Shown here piece after piece: positions 16,924-24,033 of a stretch of DNA of 64,000 nt. Within the stretch, counting starts at the first letter, position 1. Each line of letters begins with the position of its first letter. The notes under the pieces are model-generated. The model had not been told where the DNA came from, made no database searches, and was given only the letters and a program-made list of their open reading frames with translations. The DNA is from Methylobacterium oryzihabitans (GTDB lineage Bacteria > Pseudomonadota > Alphaproteobacteria > Rhizobiales > Beijerinckiaceae). Position numbers and translations under genes: made by a program. Location: NCBI RefSeq assembly GCF_004004555.2, contig NZ_SACP01000014.1:62001-126000 (forward strand), given 5' to 3'.

Positions 16924-17133
16924 ATGGGTGTGGCGAAGCGGACGGGGCGGACCGGGACGATCGTCGCGATGGGGACCTGCGGGCTCGCCCGCTACGCGAC
17001 GATGAGCACCGGCGAGACGATCTGGTGGGGATCGGAGGAGGAGGTGCCGGACCGGGTCGCCCTCGCGGCCTCGACCCTCACGGCGGCGGGCGCGAGCCGG
17101 CCGCTGACCGGCGGCGACCGCAGGATCGCCTGA
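16924..17133 (+). CDS. Small hypothetical protein
   Basis: A 69-residue protein I do not recognise. It starts at the ATG at 16924 after GGGAAGGAGCG, a good ribosome site; a longer reading from 16768 is less likely because its extension is arginine-rich and lacks such a site. Composition is mixed (GRTGTIVAMGTCGLARYATMSTGETIWWGS) with no signal peptide or clear membrane span. The stop lies 27 bases from the end of the convergent secreted-protein gene. It could be a genuine small protein or a chance frame. Confidence 0.45.
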   Translation: MGVAKRTGRTGTIVAMGTCGLARYATMSTGETIWWGSEEEVPDRVALAASTLTAAGASRPLTGGDRRIA

Positions 17134-17160
17134 ACCGGCGGGCACCGGCGGCGGGGAGGC

Positions 17161-17499
17161 TCAGTGCCCGCCCTTGCCGCCGCCCTCGGCGCCCTTGCCG
17201 TCCTGGAGGGCGCCGACCGCCCGGACCTCCGCCCGCCGGGCGCAGTCGCTCTGGTTTCCCGAGGCGGTGCAGGCGTTCAGCCACGCCGCCTTGTCGGTGT
17301 CGCAGCGGCCGAGCAGGTGCTCGGCCTTCTGTTGCAGGCTCGCCTTGGCGGGGCCGTCGTCGGCCGGGTGCTGCGCCTTCTCGTGCAGGCAGGTGCGCAG
17401 GCGCTGCTCCATCTCCAGGGTCTGCGCGCCGGCGCCGGAGGCGGCGAGCAGCGCGGCGGCGAGGGCGGCGAGGCGGATCGTCGGGCGGATCTCGGGCAT
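17161..17499 (-). CDS. Small secreted or periplasmic hypothetical protein
   Basis: A 112-residue protein with a clear Sec signal peptide: IRLAALAAALLAASGAGAQ, with cleavage expected after A-G-A. The mature part is helical and contains four cysteines (RTCLHEK, GRCDTD, NACTASG, DCARRAE), which could make two disulfides in the periplasm, and a glycine/lysine-rich tail. PsiF-like and similar small periplasmic families have this look, but I cannot assign one. The gene begins 11 bases after the GntR-type regulator stop on the same strand and is probably read through from it. Confidence 0.62.
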   Translation of the reverse strand: MPEIRPTIRLAALAAALLAASGAGAQTLEMEQRLRTCLHEKAQHPADDGPAKASLQQKAEHLLGRCDTDKAAWLNACTASGNQSDCARRAEVRAVGALQDGKGAEGGGKGGH

Positions 17500-17510
17500 G
17501 GCCCGATGTC

Positions 17511-18446
17511 CTAACCGGAAGGCGTTGCCGGACCGTTGCTGGTGCGCCCGTTCAGCGGACCGGTGGCGAGCGACCGCAGCAGCGTCGCCCGGGCGGTGCG
17601 CAGATGCGCCCGGCACTTCGCGTCGACGAGGCGCAGGTCGCGCGAGCGCAGGGCCGCGATGTAGTCGAGATGCTCGGTCAGCGCGACGCGGTTGCGCTCC
17701 TTCTCGTCGGCCTTGTCCCACTGGTAGTGGTAGTGGAAGATCATCGCGATCACGTCGTAGAAGTCGCGGATGAAGCGGTTGCGCGACGCCTCGTGGATCA
17801 GCCGGTGCAGCCGCTCGTCGAGATGCGAGAAGTCGGTGTAGCGCGCGTCGATCTCCGCCAGCAGCCGGTGATGCTCGGCCTCGATGGCGTCCAGCGCCGC
17901 CCAGGCCGGTGAGGCCGGGTCGAGCTCGACGAAGCGGTGGGCCGAGCGCAGCTCGAACATCTCGCGGATCTCGTAGATCTCGGCGGCGAAGTCCGGCGTC
18001 ACCCCGGCGAAGATCCAGCCGCTGTTCTCGCGCCGCTTGAGCAGCCCGTACTGGCTGAACCGGGTCAGGAACTCCCGCACCGCCGTGGTCGAGGTGCCGA
18101 ACAGGCGCGCCAGTTCCGAGGCGTGGACGACCTCGCCGGGGCGGCAATCGCCATGGAGCACCCACTGCATGAACTTGCGCTCGACCACCTGCGCCACCGT
18201 CTCGGTCTGCGGGTCGGGGAAGTAGTCGCCGGGCACCGGGTGCCGGTGCAGGGCCCGGCGCGGCCCCTCCGCCCGGGTGATGCCGGTCTCGGTCAGCCCC
18301 GCCAGCACCGCCCGCACGGTGGTGCGGCTGACGTCGAGGGTCCCGGCCAGCTCGGCCTCCGAGCACGGCCACTCGCCGAGCGGCCGGCCGGCGAGCAACG
18401 CGAGGCACTGGTTGTGGGCCCGCTTGTAGACGGTGTTCGCCTTCAT
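17511..18446 (-). CDS. GntR-family (FCD) regulator with an extra N-terminal winged helix
   Basis: A 311-residue regulator. Residues about 85-150 form a GntR-type winged helix (GEVVHASELARLFGTSTTAVREFLTRFSQYGLLKRR) and about 160-295 an FCD ligand-binding domain (EIYEIREMFELRSAHRFVE, FHYHYQWDKADEKERN, EHLDYIAAL). The FCD domain of this class usually binds a metal with a sugar acid or other carboxylate. Unusually, an additional helix-turn-helix segment precedes them (CSEAELAGTLDVSRTTVRAVLAGL), so the protein may hold two DNA-binding domains. It is divergent from the uxaB-ABC-dehydrogenase-uxaA operon and is the obvious candidate for its control. Start is the ATG at 18446. The inducer is likely a hexonate or hexuronate intermediate, by context only. 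Confidence 0.87.
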   Translation of the reverse strand: MKANTVYKRAHNQCLALLAGRPLGEWPCSEAELAGTLDVSRTTVRAVLAGLTETGITRAEGPRRALHRHPVPGDYFPDPQTETVAQVVERKFMQWVLHGDCRPGEVVHASELARLFGTSTTAVREFLTRFSQYGLLKRRENSGWIFAGVTPDFAAEIYEIREMFELRSAHRFVELDPASPAWAALDAIEAEHHRLLAEIDARYTDFSHLDERLHRLIHEASRNRFIRDFYDVIAMIFHYHYQWDKADEKERNRVALTEHLDYIAALRSRDLRLVDAKCRAHLRTARATLLRSLATGPLNGRTSNGPATPSG

Positions 18447-18533
18447 CCGGTCGCGTCTCCTCCCGCCCCTTAAAGCCTGCCGGGCCGGCGCCGTCCACGG
18501 GCCTCGCGTCGTTCCTTGAACATAAAATACCGA

Positions 18534-18572
18534 TTGACAGCCCGGCGAGGCTCGGTTCTTTATGCATGATAA
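18534..18572 (+). promoter_or_regulatory. Candidate promoter and operator of the sugar-acid operon
   Basis: The divergent region holds TTGACA at 18534-18539 and, 19 bases later, TTTATG (18559-18564); the spacing is long for a standard promoter. The arms TTAT and ATAA flank GCATG at 18560-18572, a small inverted repeat suited to a GntR-type dimer. CATAAAATAC (18521-18530) partly repeats the CATGATAATAC just downstream. This short stretch is much more AT-rich than its surroundings, as expected of a control region. Confidence 0.4.
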
Positions 18573-18603
18573 TACAGAACACCATCCCGGAGAGGACACG
18601 TCC

Positions 18604-18651
18604 ATGACCCATCGTGCTCCCACGCGCCCGCGTGCCGGGGCCGCCGCATGA
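18604..18651 (+). CDS. Candidate 15-residue leader peptide coupled to uxaB
   Basis: A 15-codon reading frame, ATG at 18604 to TGA at 18649-18651, encoding MTHRAPTRPRAGAAA. Its stop overlaps the uxaB start codon as ATGA. It has a strong ribosome site, GGAGAGGA at 18589-18596, seven bases before its ATG, whereas uxaB itself has only weak G-rich sequence upstream. Ribosomes ending the leader would therefore reinitiate at uxaB. It is rich in Arg and Pro codons. A chance frame or an indel that separated the true N-terminus of uxaB are the alternatives. Confidence 0.45.
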   Translation: MTHRAPTRPRAGAAA

Positions 18652-19778
18652 GCCGGCGGATCATCCAGTTCGGCACCAGCCGCTTCCTCCAGGCCCATGC
18701 CGCGCTGTTCGTCCACGAGGCGCGCGAGGCCGGCCAGGATTGCGGTCCGATCACCGTGGTGCAGACCTCCGGCGACGCCTCCCGCGCCGGGCGGGTCGCG
18801 GCCTTCGGGGCGCCCGGCGGCTATCCGGTGATCGTGCGCGGCATCGAGGACGGGGCGCCGGTCGAGCGCCGGGTGATGGTCGGGAGCATCGAGCGCGGGC
18901 TCTCGGCGGCGGCCGACTGGGAGACGCTCGCCGCCCTGTTCGCGCAGGCCGCGTTCGTCGTCTCCAACACCGGCGACACCGGCTACGCGGTCGCCGGATC
19001 CGACCGCGGCCCGGTCCTGCTCGACGGCCGCGTGCCGGCCTCGTTCCCCGGCAAGCTCACCGCCCTGCTGCACCGCCGCTGGCTCGCCGGCGGGCGGGCG
19101 CTCACCGTGCTGCCCTGCGAACTCATCAACCGCAACGGCCGCGTCCTCCAGGGCCTCGTCCTCGACCTCGCCGCCGAGGCCGGCGCCCCCGAGGCGTTCC
19201 GCGCCTGGCTGCGCGAGGGCGTGATCTGGACCGACACCCTCGTCGACCGGATCGTGTCCGAGCCGCTGGAGCCGGTCGGCGCCGTCGCCGAGCCCTACGC
19301 CCTTTGGGCGATCGAGCGCCGGCCCGGGCTGGTCCTGCCCTGCGAGCACCCGTGCATCGTGCTCGCCGACGACCTCCAGCCGTTCGAGCGCCTGAAGCTG
19401 CACATCCTCAATCTCGGCCACTCGTTCCTCGCCGAGATCTGGCAGCGCGAGAGCCGCTTTCCGGCGGAGACCGTGCGCGAGATCCTGGCCGACCCGGCGG
19501 TTCGGCCGCGGCTCGACGCGCTCTACCGCGACGAGGTCGTTCCGGGCTTCGCCGCCCGCGGCATGGGCGAGGCGGCGGGCGCCTACGTCGCCGCCACCAT
19601 GGACCGCTTCCTCAACCCGTTCCTCGACCACCGCCTCGCCGACATCGCGCAGAACCACGCCACCAAGGTCGCGCGCCGGGTCGGCCCGTTCCTGGCCTGG
19701 AGCCGCGAGGGCCGCGGCGCCCCGGCGACGCCGGTGCTCGACGCGCTGGCGGCGCGCTACGCCGGGACGGCGGCATGA
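18648..19778 (+). CDS. uxaB: UxaB-like tagaturonate reductase (mannitol dehydrogenase family)
   Basis: A 376-residue oxidoreductase of the polyol/hexuronate dehydrogenase family. It begins RRIIQFGTSRFLQAHAALFVHEA, the cofactor-binding start also seen in UxaB. It then has VVSNTGDTGYAV, SFPGKLTALLHRR and LPCELINRNGRVLQGLVLDLA, the last block being characteristic of tagaturonate reductase. Further on are TDTLVDRIVSEPL, KLHILNLGHSFLAEIW and MDRFLNPFLDH. UxaB interconverts D-tagaturonate and D-altronate with NADH. It is shorter than E. coli UxaB (483) but matches compact alphaproteobacterial versions. The stop overlaps the next permease start by 4 nt. A UxuB-type fructuronate reductase is the alternative, but the UxaA-like dehydratase later in the operon favours the altronate branch. 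Confidence 0.8.
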   Translation: MSRRIIQFGTSRFLQAHAALFVHEAREAGQDCGPITVVQTSGDASRAGRVAAFGAPGGYPVIVRGIEDGAPVERRVMVGSIERGLSAAADWETLAALFAQAAFVVSNTGDTGYAVAGSDRGPVLLDGRVPASFPGKLTALLHRRWLAGGRALTVLPCELINRNGRVLQGLVLDLAAEAGAPEAFRAWLREGVIWTDTLVDRIVSEPLEPVGAVAEPYALWAIERRPGLVLPCEHPCIVLADDLQPFERLKLHILNLGHSFLAEIWQRESRFPAETVREILADPAVRPRLDALYRDEVVPGFAARGMGEAAGAYVAATMDRFLNPFLDHRLADIAQNHATKVARRVGPFLAWSREGRGAPATPVLDALAARYAGTAA

Positions 19779-20458
19779 CCTACCAGTTCGACTTCTCCGC
19801 CCTGCTGCCGTTCTGGCGCGACTTCGCCGACGGCGTCTGGCTCACGCTCCAGCTCTCGGCGGTCTCCACGGTGCTCGGCTTCGTCGGCGGCGCGCTCTGC
19901 GCCATCGCCCGGGCCGACGGCCCGCCCTGGCTGAAGCGGATCGTCGGCGCCTATGTCGAGGTGATCCGCAACACGCCGCTGCTGGTGCAGATCTTCCTCG
20001 TCTATTTCGGCATCGCGGTGCTCGGGCTGCGGGTCGACGCCAACGTCGCGGCGGTGCTCGCGCTCGTCGTCAACGTCGTGGCGTACACCTGCGAGATCAT
20101 GCGCGCCGGGATCGAGAGCGTGCACAAGGCGCAGATCGAGGCGGCCGAATGCCTCGGCCTCACCCGGGCGCAGATCTACTGGCACGTGGTGCTGCGCCCG
20201 GCGATCGAGCGGGTCTACCCCGCCCTGGTCAGCCAGTACGTGCTGCTGATGCTCGCCTCGTCGATCTGCTCGCAGATCTCGGCCGAGGAGCTGACCGCGG
20301 TCGCCAACCGGATCCAGTCCGACACCTTCCGCAGCTTCGAGACCTACATCGTCGTCGGCCTCGTCTACCTCGCGCTGTCCTTCGTGGTGCGCTGGGCGTT
20401 CTGGGGTTTCGGCCTCCTCGTCTTCACCCGCCGGCGCAAGCTCGGCACGGCGCTCTAG
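19775..20458 (+). CDS. ABC transporter permease, polar amino acid type (first)
   Basis: A 227-residue inner-membrane permease of the His/Glu/Gln/Arg/opine (HEQRo) transporter family. It has five or so hydrophobic segments, the family sequence VEVIRNTPLLVQIFLVYFG, and a cytoplasmic EAA loop EAAECLGLTRAQIYWHVVLRP that contacts the ATPase. It is translationally coupled to uxaB (ATGA overlap) and lies 9 nt before a second permease, so the importer has two different permease chains. Family members normally carry amino acids; the operon context instead suggests a sugar acid or related carboxylate. Confidence 0.92.
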   Translation: MTYQFDFSALLPFWRDFADGVWLTLQLSAVSTVLGFVGGALCAIARADGPPWLKRIVGAYVEVIRNTPLLVQIFLVYFGIAVLGLRVDANVAAVLALVVNVVAYTCEIMRAGIESVHKAQIEAAECLGLTRAQIYWHVVLRPAIERVYPALVSQYVLLMLASSICSQISAEELTAVANRIQSDTFRSFETYIVVGLVYLALSFVVRWAFWGFGLLVFTRRRKLGTAL

Positions 20459-20467
20459 GAGGTCGCG

Positions 20468-21121
20468 ATGCCCACCTTCGGCCTCGGCCACCTCTGGTTC
20501 CTCGTCGTCGCGGCGGGCTGGACCCTCGCGCTCTCGGCCATCGCGTTCCTCGGCGGCGGCCTGATCGGCTTCGGCATCGCGCTCGCGCGCATCTCGGACC
20601 GCCGCTGGCTGCGCGCCGCCGCCACCGCCTACGTGCAGGTGGTGCAGGGCACGCCGCTGCTGATCCTGCTGTTCATGATCTATTTCGGCCTCGCCATCGC
20701 GGGCTTCGACCAGCTCCCGGCGCTGATCGCCGCCGGAGCCGGGCTCACGGTCTATGCCTCGGGCTTCCTCGGCGAGATCTGGCGCGGCTGTCTCGAATCG
20801 GTGCCGAGGACCCAGTGGGAGGCCGCCGAGTGCCTCGCGCTCACCCGCTGGCAGCGCCTGACCCGGGTGATCCTGCCCCAGGCGATGCGCATCGCCACCG
20901 CTCCGACCGTCGGGTTCCTGGTCCAGATCGTCAAGAACACCTCGCTCGCCTCGGTCGTCGGCTTCGTCGAACTGTCCCAGGCCGGCAAGCTCATCAACAA
21001 CTCGACCTTCCAGCCCTTCACCGTCTTCATCGTGGTCGCGGCGTTCTACTTCATCATCTGCTACCCGCTCTCGGCCTGGAGCCGCGGGCTGGAGAGGAGG
21101 CTCAATGTCGGCCGTCGTTAA
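20468..21121 (+). CDS. ABC transporter permease, polar amino acid type (second)
   Basis: A 217-residue partner of the preceding permease, with the same architecture: VQVVQGTPLLILLFMIYFG near the first third, an EAA loop EAAECLALTRWQRLTRVILPQ, and FLVQIVKNTSLASVVGFVELS near the end, all typical of the HEQRo family. A ribosome site AGGAGG lies 6 nt before its ATG. Its last 17 bases overlap the ATPase gene, which keeps the importer subunits in stoichiometric translation. Confidence 0.92.
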   Translation: MPTFGLGHLWFLVVAAGWTLALSAIAFLGGGLIGFGIALARISDRRWLRAAATAYVQVVQGTPLLILLFMIYFGLAIAGFDQLPALIAAGAGLTVYASGFLGEIWRGCLESVPRTQWEAAECLALTRWQRLTRVILPQAMRIATAPTVGFLVQIVKNTSLASVVGFVELSQAGKLINNSTFQPFTVFIVVAAFYFIICYPLSAWSRGLERRLNVGRR

Positions 21122-21833
21122 GCTTGCCAACGTGCACAAGAGCTTCGGTCCGGTGAAGGTCCTCGACGGCGTGTCGTTCGAGGTCGGCCGCGGCGAGGTG
21201 GTGGCGATGATCGGCCAGTCCGGCTCGGGCAAGTCGACCGCTCTGCGCTGCATCAACGCCCTGGAAACGATCGAGGAGGGCGCGATCGAGGTCTGCGGCC
21301 ACCGGATCCACGACGACACCCTCGACAAGCGGGCGCTGCGCCAGGACGTCGGCATCGTCTTTCAGAGCTACAACCTCTTCCCGCACCTCACCGCGCTCCA
21401 GAACGTGATGCTGGCGCCGACCTGCGTGAAGAAGATCGGGCGCAAGGAGGCCGAGGCGCTCGGGCGCGACTGCCTCGCCCGGGTCGGGCTCGCCGAGAAG
21501 GCCGGGCACTACCCCGAGCAGCTCTCGGGCGGGCAGCAGCAGCGGGTCGCCATCGCCCGCTCCCTCGCCATGAGGCCGAAGGTGATGCTGTTCGACGAGG
21601 TCACCTCGGCCCTCGACCCGCAGCTCACCGGCGAGGTGCTCAAGGTGATGGAGGATCTCGCCCGCGACGGCATGACGATGATCCTCGTCACCCACGAGAT
21701 GGGCTTCGCCCGCCGGGTCGCCAACACCGTCATCTACATGCGCCAGGGCCGGATCTGGGAGTCGCTGCCCGGGTCCGAACTGGCCAACCCCCAGACCGCC
21801 GAGCTGCGCGACTTCGTCGGCAGCGGATTGTGA
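21105..21833 (+). CDS. ABC transporter ATPase, polar amino acid type
   Basis: A 242-residue ATPase of the GlnQ/HisP type. Walker A is GQSGSGKST, the Q-loop lies in GIVFQSYNLFPHLTALQNVM, the signature is LSGGQQQRVAIARSLAM, Walker B is VMLFDEVTSALDP and the switch histidine is in LVTHEMGFAR. It energises import by the two permeases encoded just upstream. The gene begins inside the end of the second permease gene. There is no extra regulatory domain, and the length is standard. Confidence 0.94.
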   Translation: MSAVVKLANVHKSFGPVKVLDGVSFEVGRGEVVAMIGQSGSGKSTALRCINALETIEEGAIEVCGHRIHDDTLDKRALRQDVGIVFQSYNLFPHLTALQNVMLAPTCVKKIGRKEAEALGRDCLARVGLAEKAGHYPEQLSGGQQQRVAIARSLAMRPKVMLFDEVTSALDPQLTGEVLKVMEDLARDGMTMILVTHEMGFARRVANTVIYMRQGRIWESLPGSELANPQTAELRDFVGSGL

Positions 21834-21853
21834 TCGAGAAGGACTTTCTTTCG

Positions 21854-22630
21854 ATGAAGCGCAGGACCTTCCTGGGCGGCCTCGCCGCCTCGACCCTCGC
21901 GATGCCGGCGCTCGCCGACACGCTCGACACGATCCGCGGCCGCAAGAAGCTGCTGATCGCCCTCGACCTCGGCTCGCCGCCCTTCGGCATGACCGACGGG
22001 TCGATGCAGCCGACCGGCTCGGACGTCGAGACCGCCCGGCTCCTCGCCGCCGACTGGGCGCTGCCGCTGGAGATCGTCCAGGTCACGAGCCCCAACCGGG
22101 TGCCGTTCCTGCTCACCGGCAAGGCCGACATGGTCATCGCCAGCTTCAGCGTGAACGAGGAGCGCCAGAAGGTGATCGACTTCTCCGATCCCTACGGCGT
22201 GATCCAGGCGGTGATCGCCGGGCCGAAGGGCCGCGAGGTCAAGGACTACGCGGCGGTGGTCGGCAAGCGGCTCGGCACCACCCGCGGCAGCACCAACGAC
22301 AAGGAGGCGACCACCCGGGCGCAGGGCGCCCAGATGGTGCGCTACGACGACGACGCGACGCTCATCACCGCGATGGTGTCGGGGCAGGTCGACATGGTGG
22401 CGACCTCGCCGCAGGTGATGAACACCGCCAACGCCCGCAACCCGCCGGTCCCGTTCGAGACCAAGATCGTGATGCGGACCTTCCCCTACGCGATCGGCCT
22501 GCGCAAGGGCGAGACCAAGCTCCAGACCGCGCTGAACGAGTGGGTGCGCACCAACCTGCGCAACGGCAAGCTCAACGCGATCTACAAGACCTATCACGGC
22601 GTCGACCTGCCGGCGGAGATGCTGGCGTAG
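21854..22630 (+). CDS. ABC transporter substrate-binding protein (family 3)
   Basis: A 258-residue periplasmic binding protein of the polar amino acid family 3. It opens KRRTFLGGLAASTLAMPALA, a signal peptide with a double arginine that may use Tat or Sec, cleaved near A-L-A. The mature part follows the family order: LLIALDLGSPPFGMTDGS near the start, VTSPNRVPFLLTGKADMVIASFSVNEERQKVIDFSDPY in the middle (read in pieces), and GTTRGSTNDKEAT and YAIGLRKGETKLQTALNEWVR late. Its stop lies 390 bases before the dehydrogenase gene. An in-frame GTG at 21830 overlaps the ATPase stop, but the ATG at 21854 has a GAGAAGGA site and fits the signal peptide better. The ligand is unproven and is probably acidic. 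Confidence 0.88.
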   Translation: MKRRTFLGGLAASTLAMPALADTLDTIRGRKKLLIALDLGSPPFGMTDGSMQPTGSDVETARLLAADWALPLEIVQVTSPNRVPFLLTGKADMVIASFSVNEERQKVIDFSDPYGVIQAVIAGPKGREVKDYAAVVGKRLGTTRGSTNDKEATTRAQGAQMVRYDDDATLITAMVSGQVDMVATSPQVMNTANARNPPVPFETKIVMRTFPYAIGLRKGETKLQTALNEWVRTNLRNGKLNAIYKTYHGVDLPAEMLA

Positions 22631-22707
22631 GGGCTTCACGGACGCCCTTCGGACTTGTCTCTTCCCTGAAGCCAGGAAGGCTGTCTGGCGAAAAGACAAT
22701 GCGCGGG

Positions 22708-22923
22708 TCTTCTCCTCTCCCCGCGGGCGGGGAGAGGGCTGTGCTCCCGTTCAGGGAGCGCAGCGAGCGCGATCCGTCAGGATCGCCCCGAGGGTGAGGG
22801 GGGGCTTCCGGACGAGACTCCTCCGGCACCACCCCCTCACCCTCGCTCCGGCTGCGCCTACGCTCGCCGCTCGCACGACAAGGTGCAAGCGGCCCTCTCC
22901 CCGCCCGCGGGGAGAGGAGAAGA
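22708..22923. repeat. Long inverted repeat with perfect 32-base arms
   Basis: Within a 390-base gap between the binding-protein and dehydrogenase genes lies a large palindrome. The arms at 22708-22739 and 22892-22923 are perfect reverse complements over 32 bases (the outer part begins TCTTCTCCTCTCCCCGC). Inner parts also pair, for example GAGGGTGAGGGGG near 22792 with CCCCCTCACCCTC near 22843. The transcript would form a hairpin of about 216 nt. It may be a mobile palindromic repeat that inserted in the operon, or it may set different expression of the two operon halves. Confidence 0.85.
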
Positions 22924-23020
22924 TCAGCGCCAGTCCCGACCCCGAACGGTCCTCCTTATCCGAGGAGGGATCGAGCAACGGGACGCTTCCCCCACCCCCT
23001 TGCTGAAAGACCCCCACCCC

Positions 23021-24031
23021 ATGAAGGCGCTGATCTGCGACGAGCCCGGACGCCTGCGACTGGTCGAGCGGCCGGATCCGGTGCCGGCCGAGGGCGAGGC
23101 GCTGGTGCGCATCCGGCGCGTCGGCATCTGCGGCACCGACTTCCACATCTACCAGGGCAAGCATCCGTTCCTGCAATACCCGCGGGTGATGGGCCACGAA
23201 CTCTCCGGCACGGTCGAGCGGGCGCCGGCCGGCAGCGGCCTCGCACCGGGCCAGACCGTCTACGTCGTGCCCTACCTGTCCTGCGGGCGCTGCATCGGCT
23301 GCCGCAAGGGCGTGACCAACGCCTGCCAGGCCATCAGCGTGCTCGGCGTCCATTGCGACGGCGGCATGGCCGAACTCCTCAGCGTCCCGGCGGGCAACGT
23401 CGTGCCGGTCGGCGACACGCCGCTCGACGACGCCGCGATGATCGAGTTCCTGGCGATCGGCGCCCACGGGGTGAAGCGCGGCGGGATCGGGCCCGACGAC
23501 CGGGTGCTCGTCGTCGGCTCGGGGCCGATCGGCATGTCGGCGGTGATCTTCGCCAAGGCCCGCGGCGCCCACGTCACCGTGATGGACCTGCGCGAGGACC
23601 GGCTCGCCTTCACCCGCGACACCCTCGGCGCCGACGCGCTGCTCGTCGCCGAGGCCGAGGCCGAGGCGAAGGCCGCCGCGGCCACCGGCGGCGACTTCTT
23701 CGACTGCGTCATCGACTGCACCGGCAACCGGGCGGCGATGCAGCGCGGCTTCGGCTTCGTCGCCCATGGCGGGCGCTACGTGCTGGTGAGCGTGGTGCGC
23801 GACGACATCACCTTCTCGGACCCCGAGTTCCACAAGCGCGAGACGACGCTGTTCGCCAGCCGCAACGCCCAGCCGGACGACTTCGCCGAGGTGGTGCGCC
23901 AGATGCAGGCCGGCCGGGTGCCGACCGCCGCCCTGCGCACCCATCGCGGCGCCCTGAGCGACGGGCCGGACCTGTTCCGCGACTGGCTGCGGCCCGAGGC
24001 CGGGGTCATCAAGGCGATCCTGGAGCTGTGA
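23021..24031 (+). CDS. Zinc-binding alcohol dehydrogenase, hexonate 5-dehydrogenase-like
   Basis: A 336-residue medium-chain, zinc-dependent dehydrogenase. The catalytic zinc ligands are the cysteine in VGICGTDFH and GHE in VMGHELSG. The structural zinc site is CGRCIGCRKGVTNAC, with four cysteines. The Rossmann glycine motif is VLVVGSGPIGMSAV, followed by an acidic residue (VMDLRED) that favours NAD. It resembles the YjjN/RspB group, in which E. coli enzymes oxidise L-galactonate to D-tagaturonate or L-gulonate to D-fructuronate. Being between UxaB-like and UxaA-like genes, it is probably the enzyme that feeds tagaturonate. The gene begins at the ATG at 23021, and its stop lies 2 nt before the next start. 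Confidence 0.83.
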   Translation: MKALICDEPGRLRLVERPDPVPAEGEALVRIRRVGICGTDFHIYQGKHPFLQYPRVMGHELSGTVERAPAGSGLAPGQTVYVVPYLSCGRCIGCRKGVTNACQAISVLGVHCDGGMAELLSVPAGNVVPVGDTPLDDAAMIEFLAIGAHGVKRGGIGPDDRVLVVGSGPIGMSAVIFAKARGAHVTVMDLREDRLAFTRDTLGADALLVAEAEAEAKAAAATGGDFFDCVIDCTGNRAAMQRGFGFVAHGGRYVLVSVVRDDITFSDPEFHKRETTLFASRNAQPDDFAEVVRQMQAGRVPTAALRTHRGALSDGPDLFRDWLRPEAGVIKAILEL

Positions 24032-24033
24032 CC

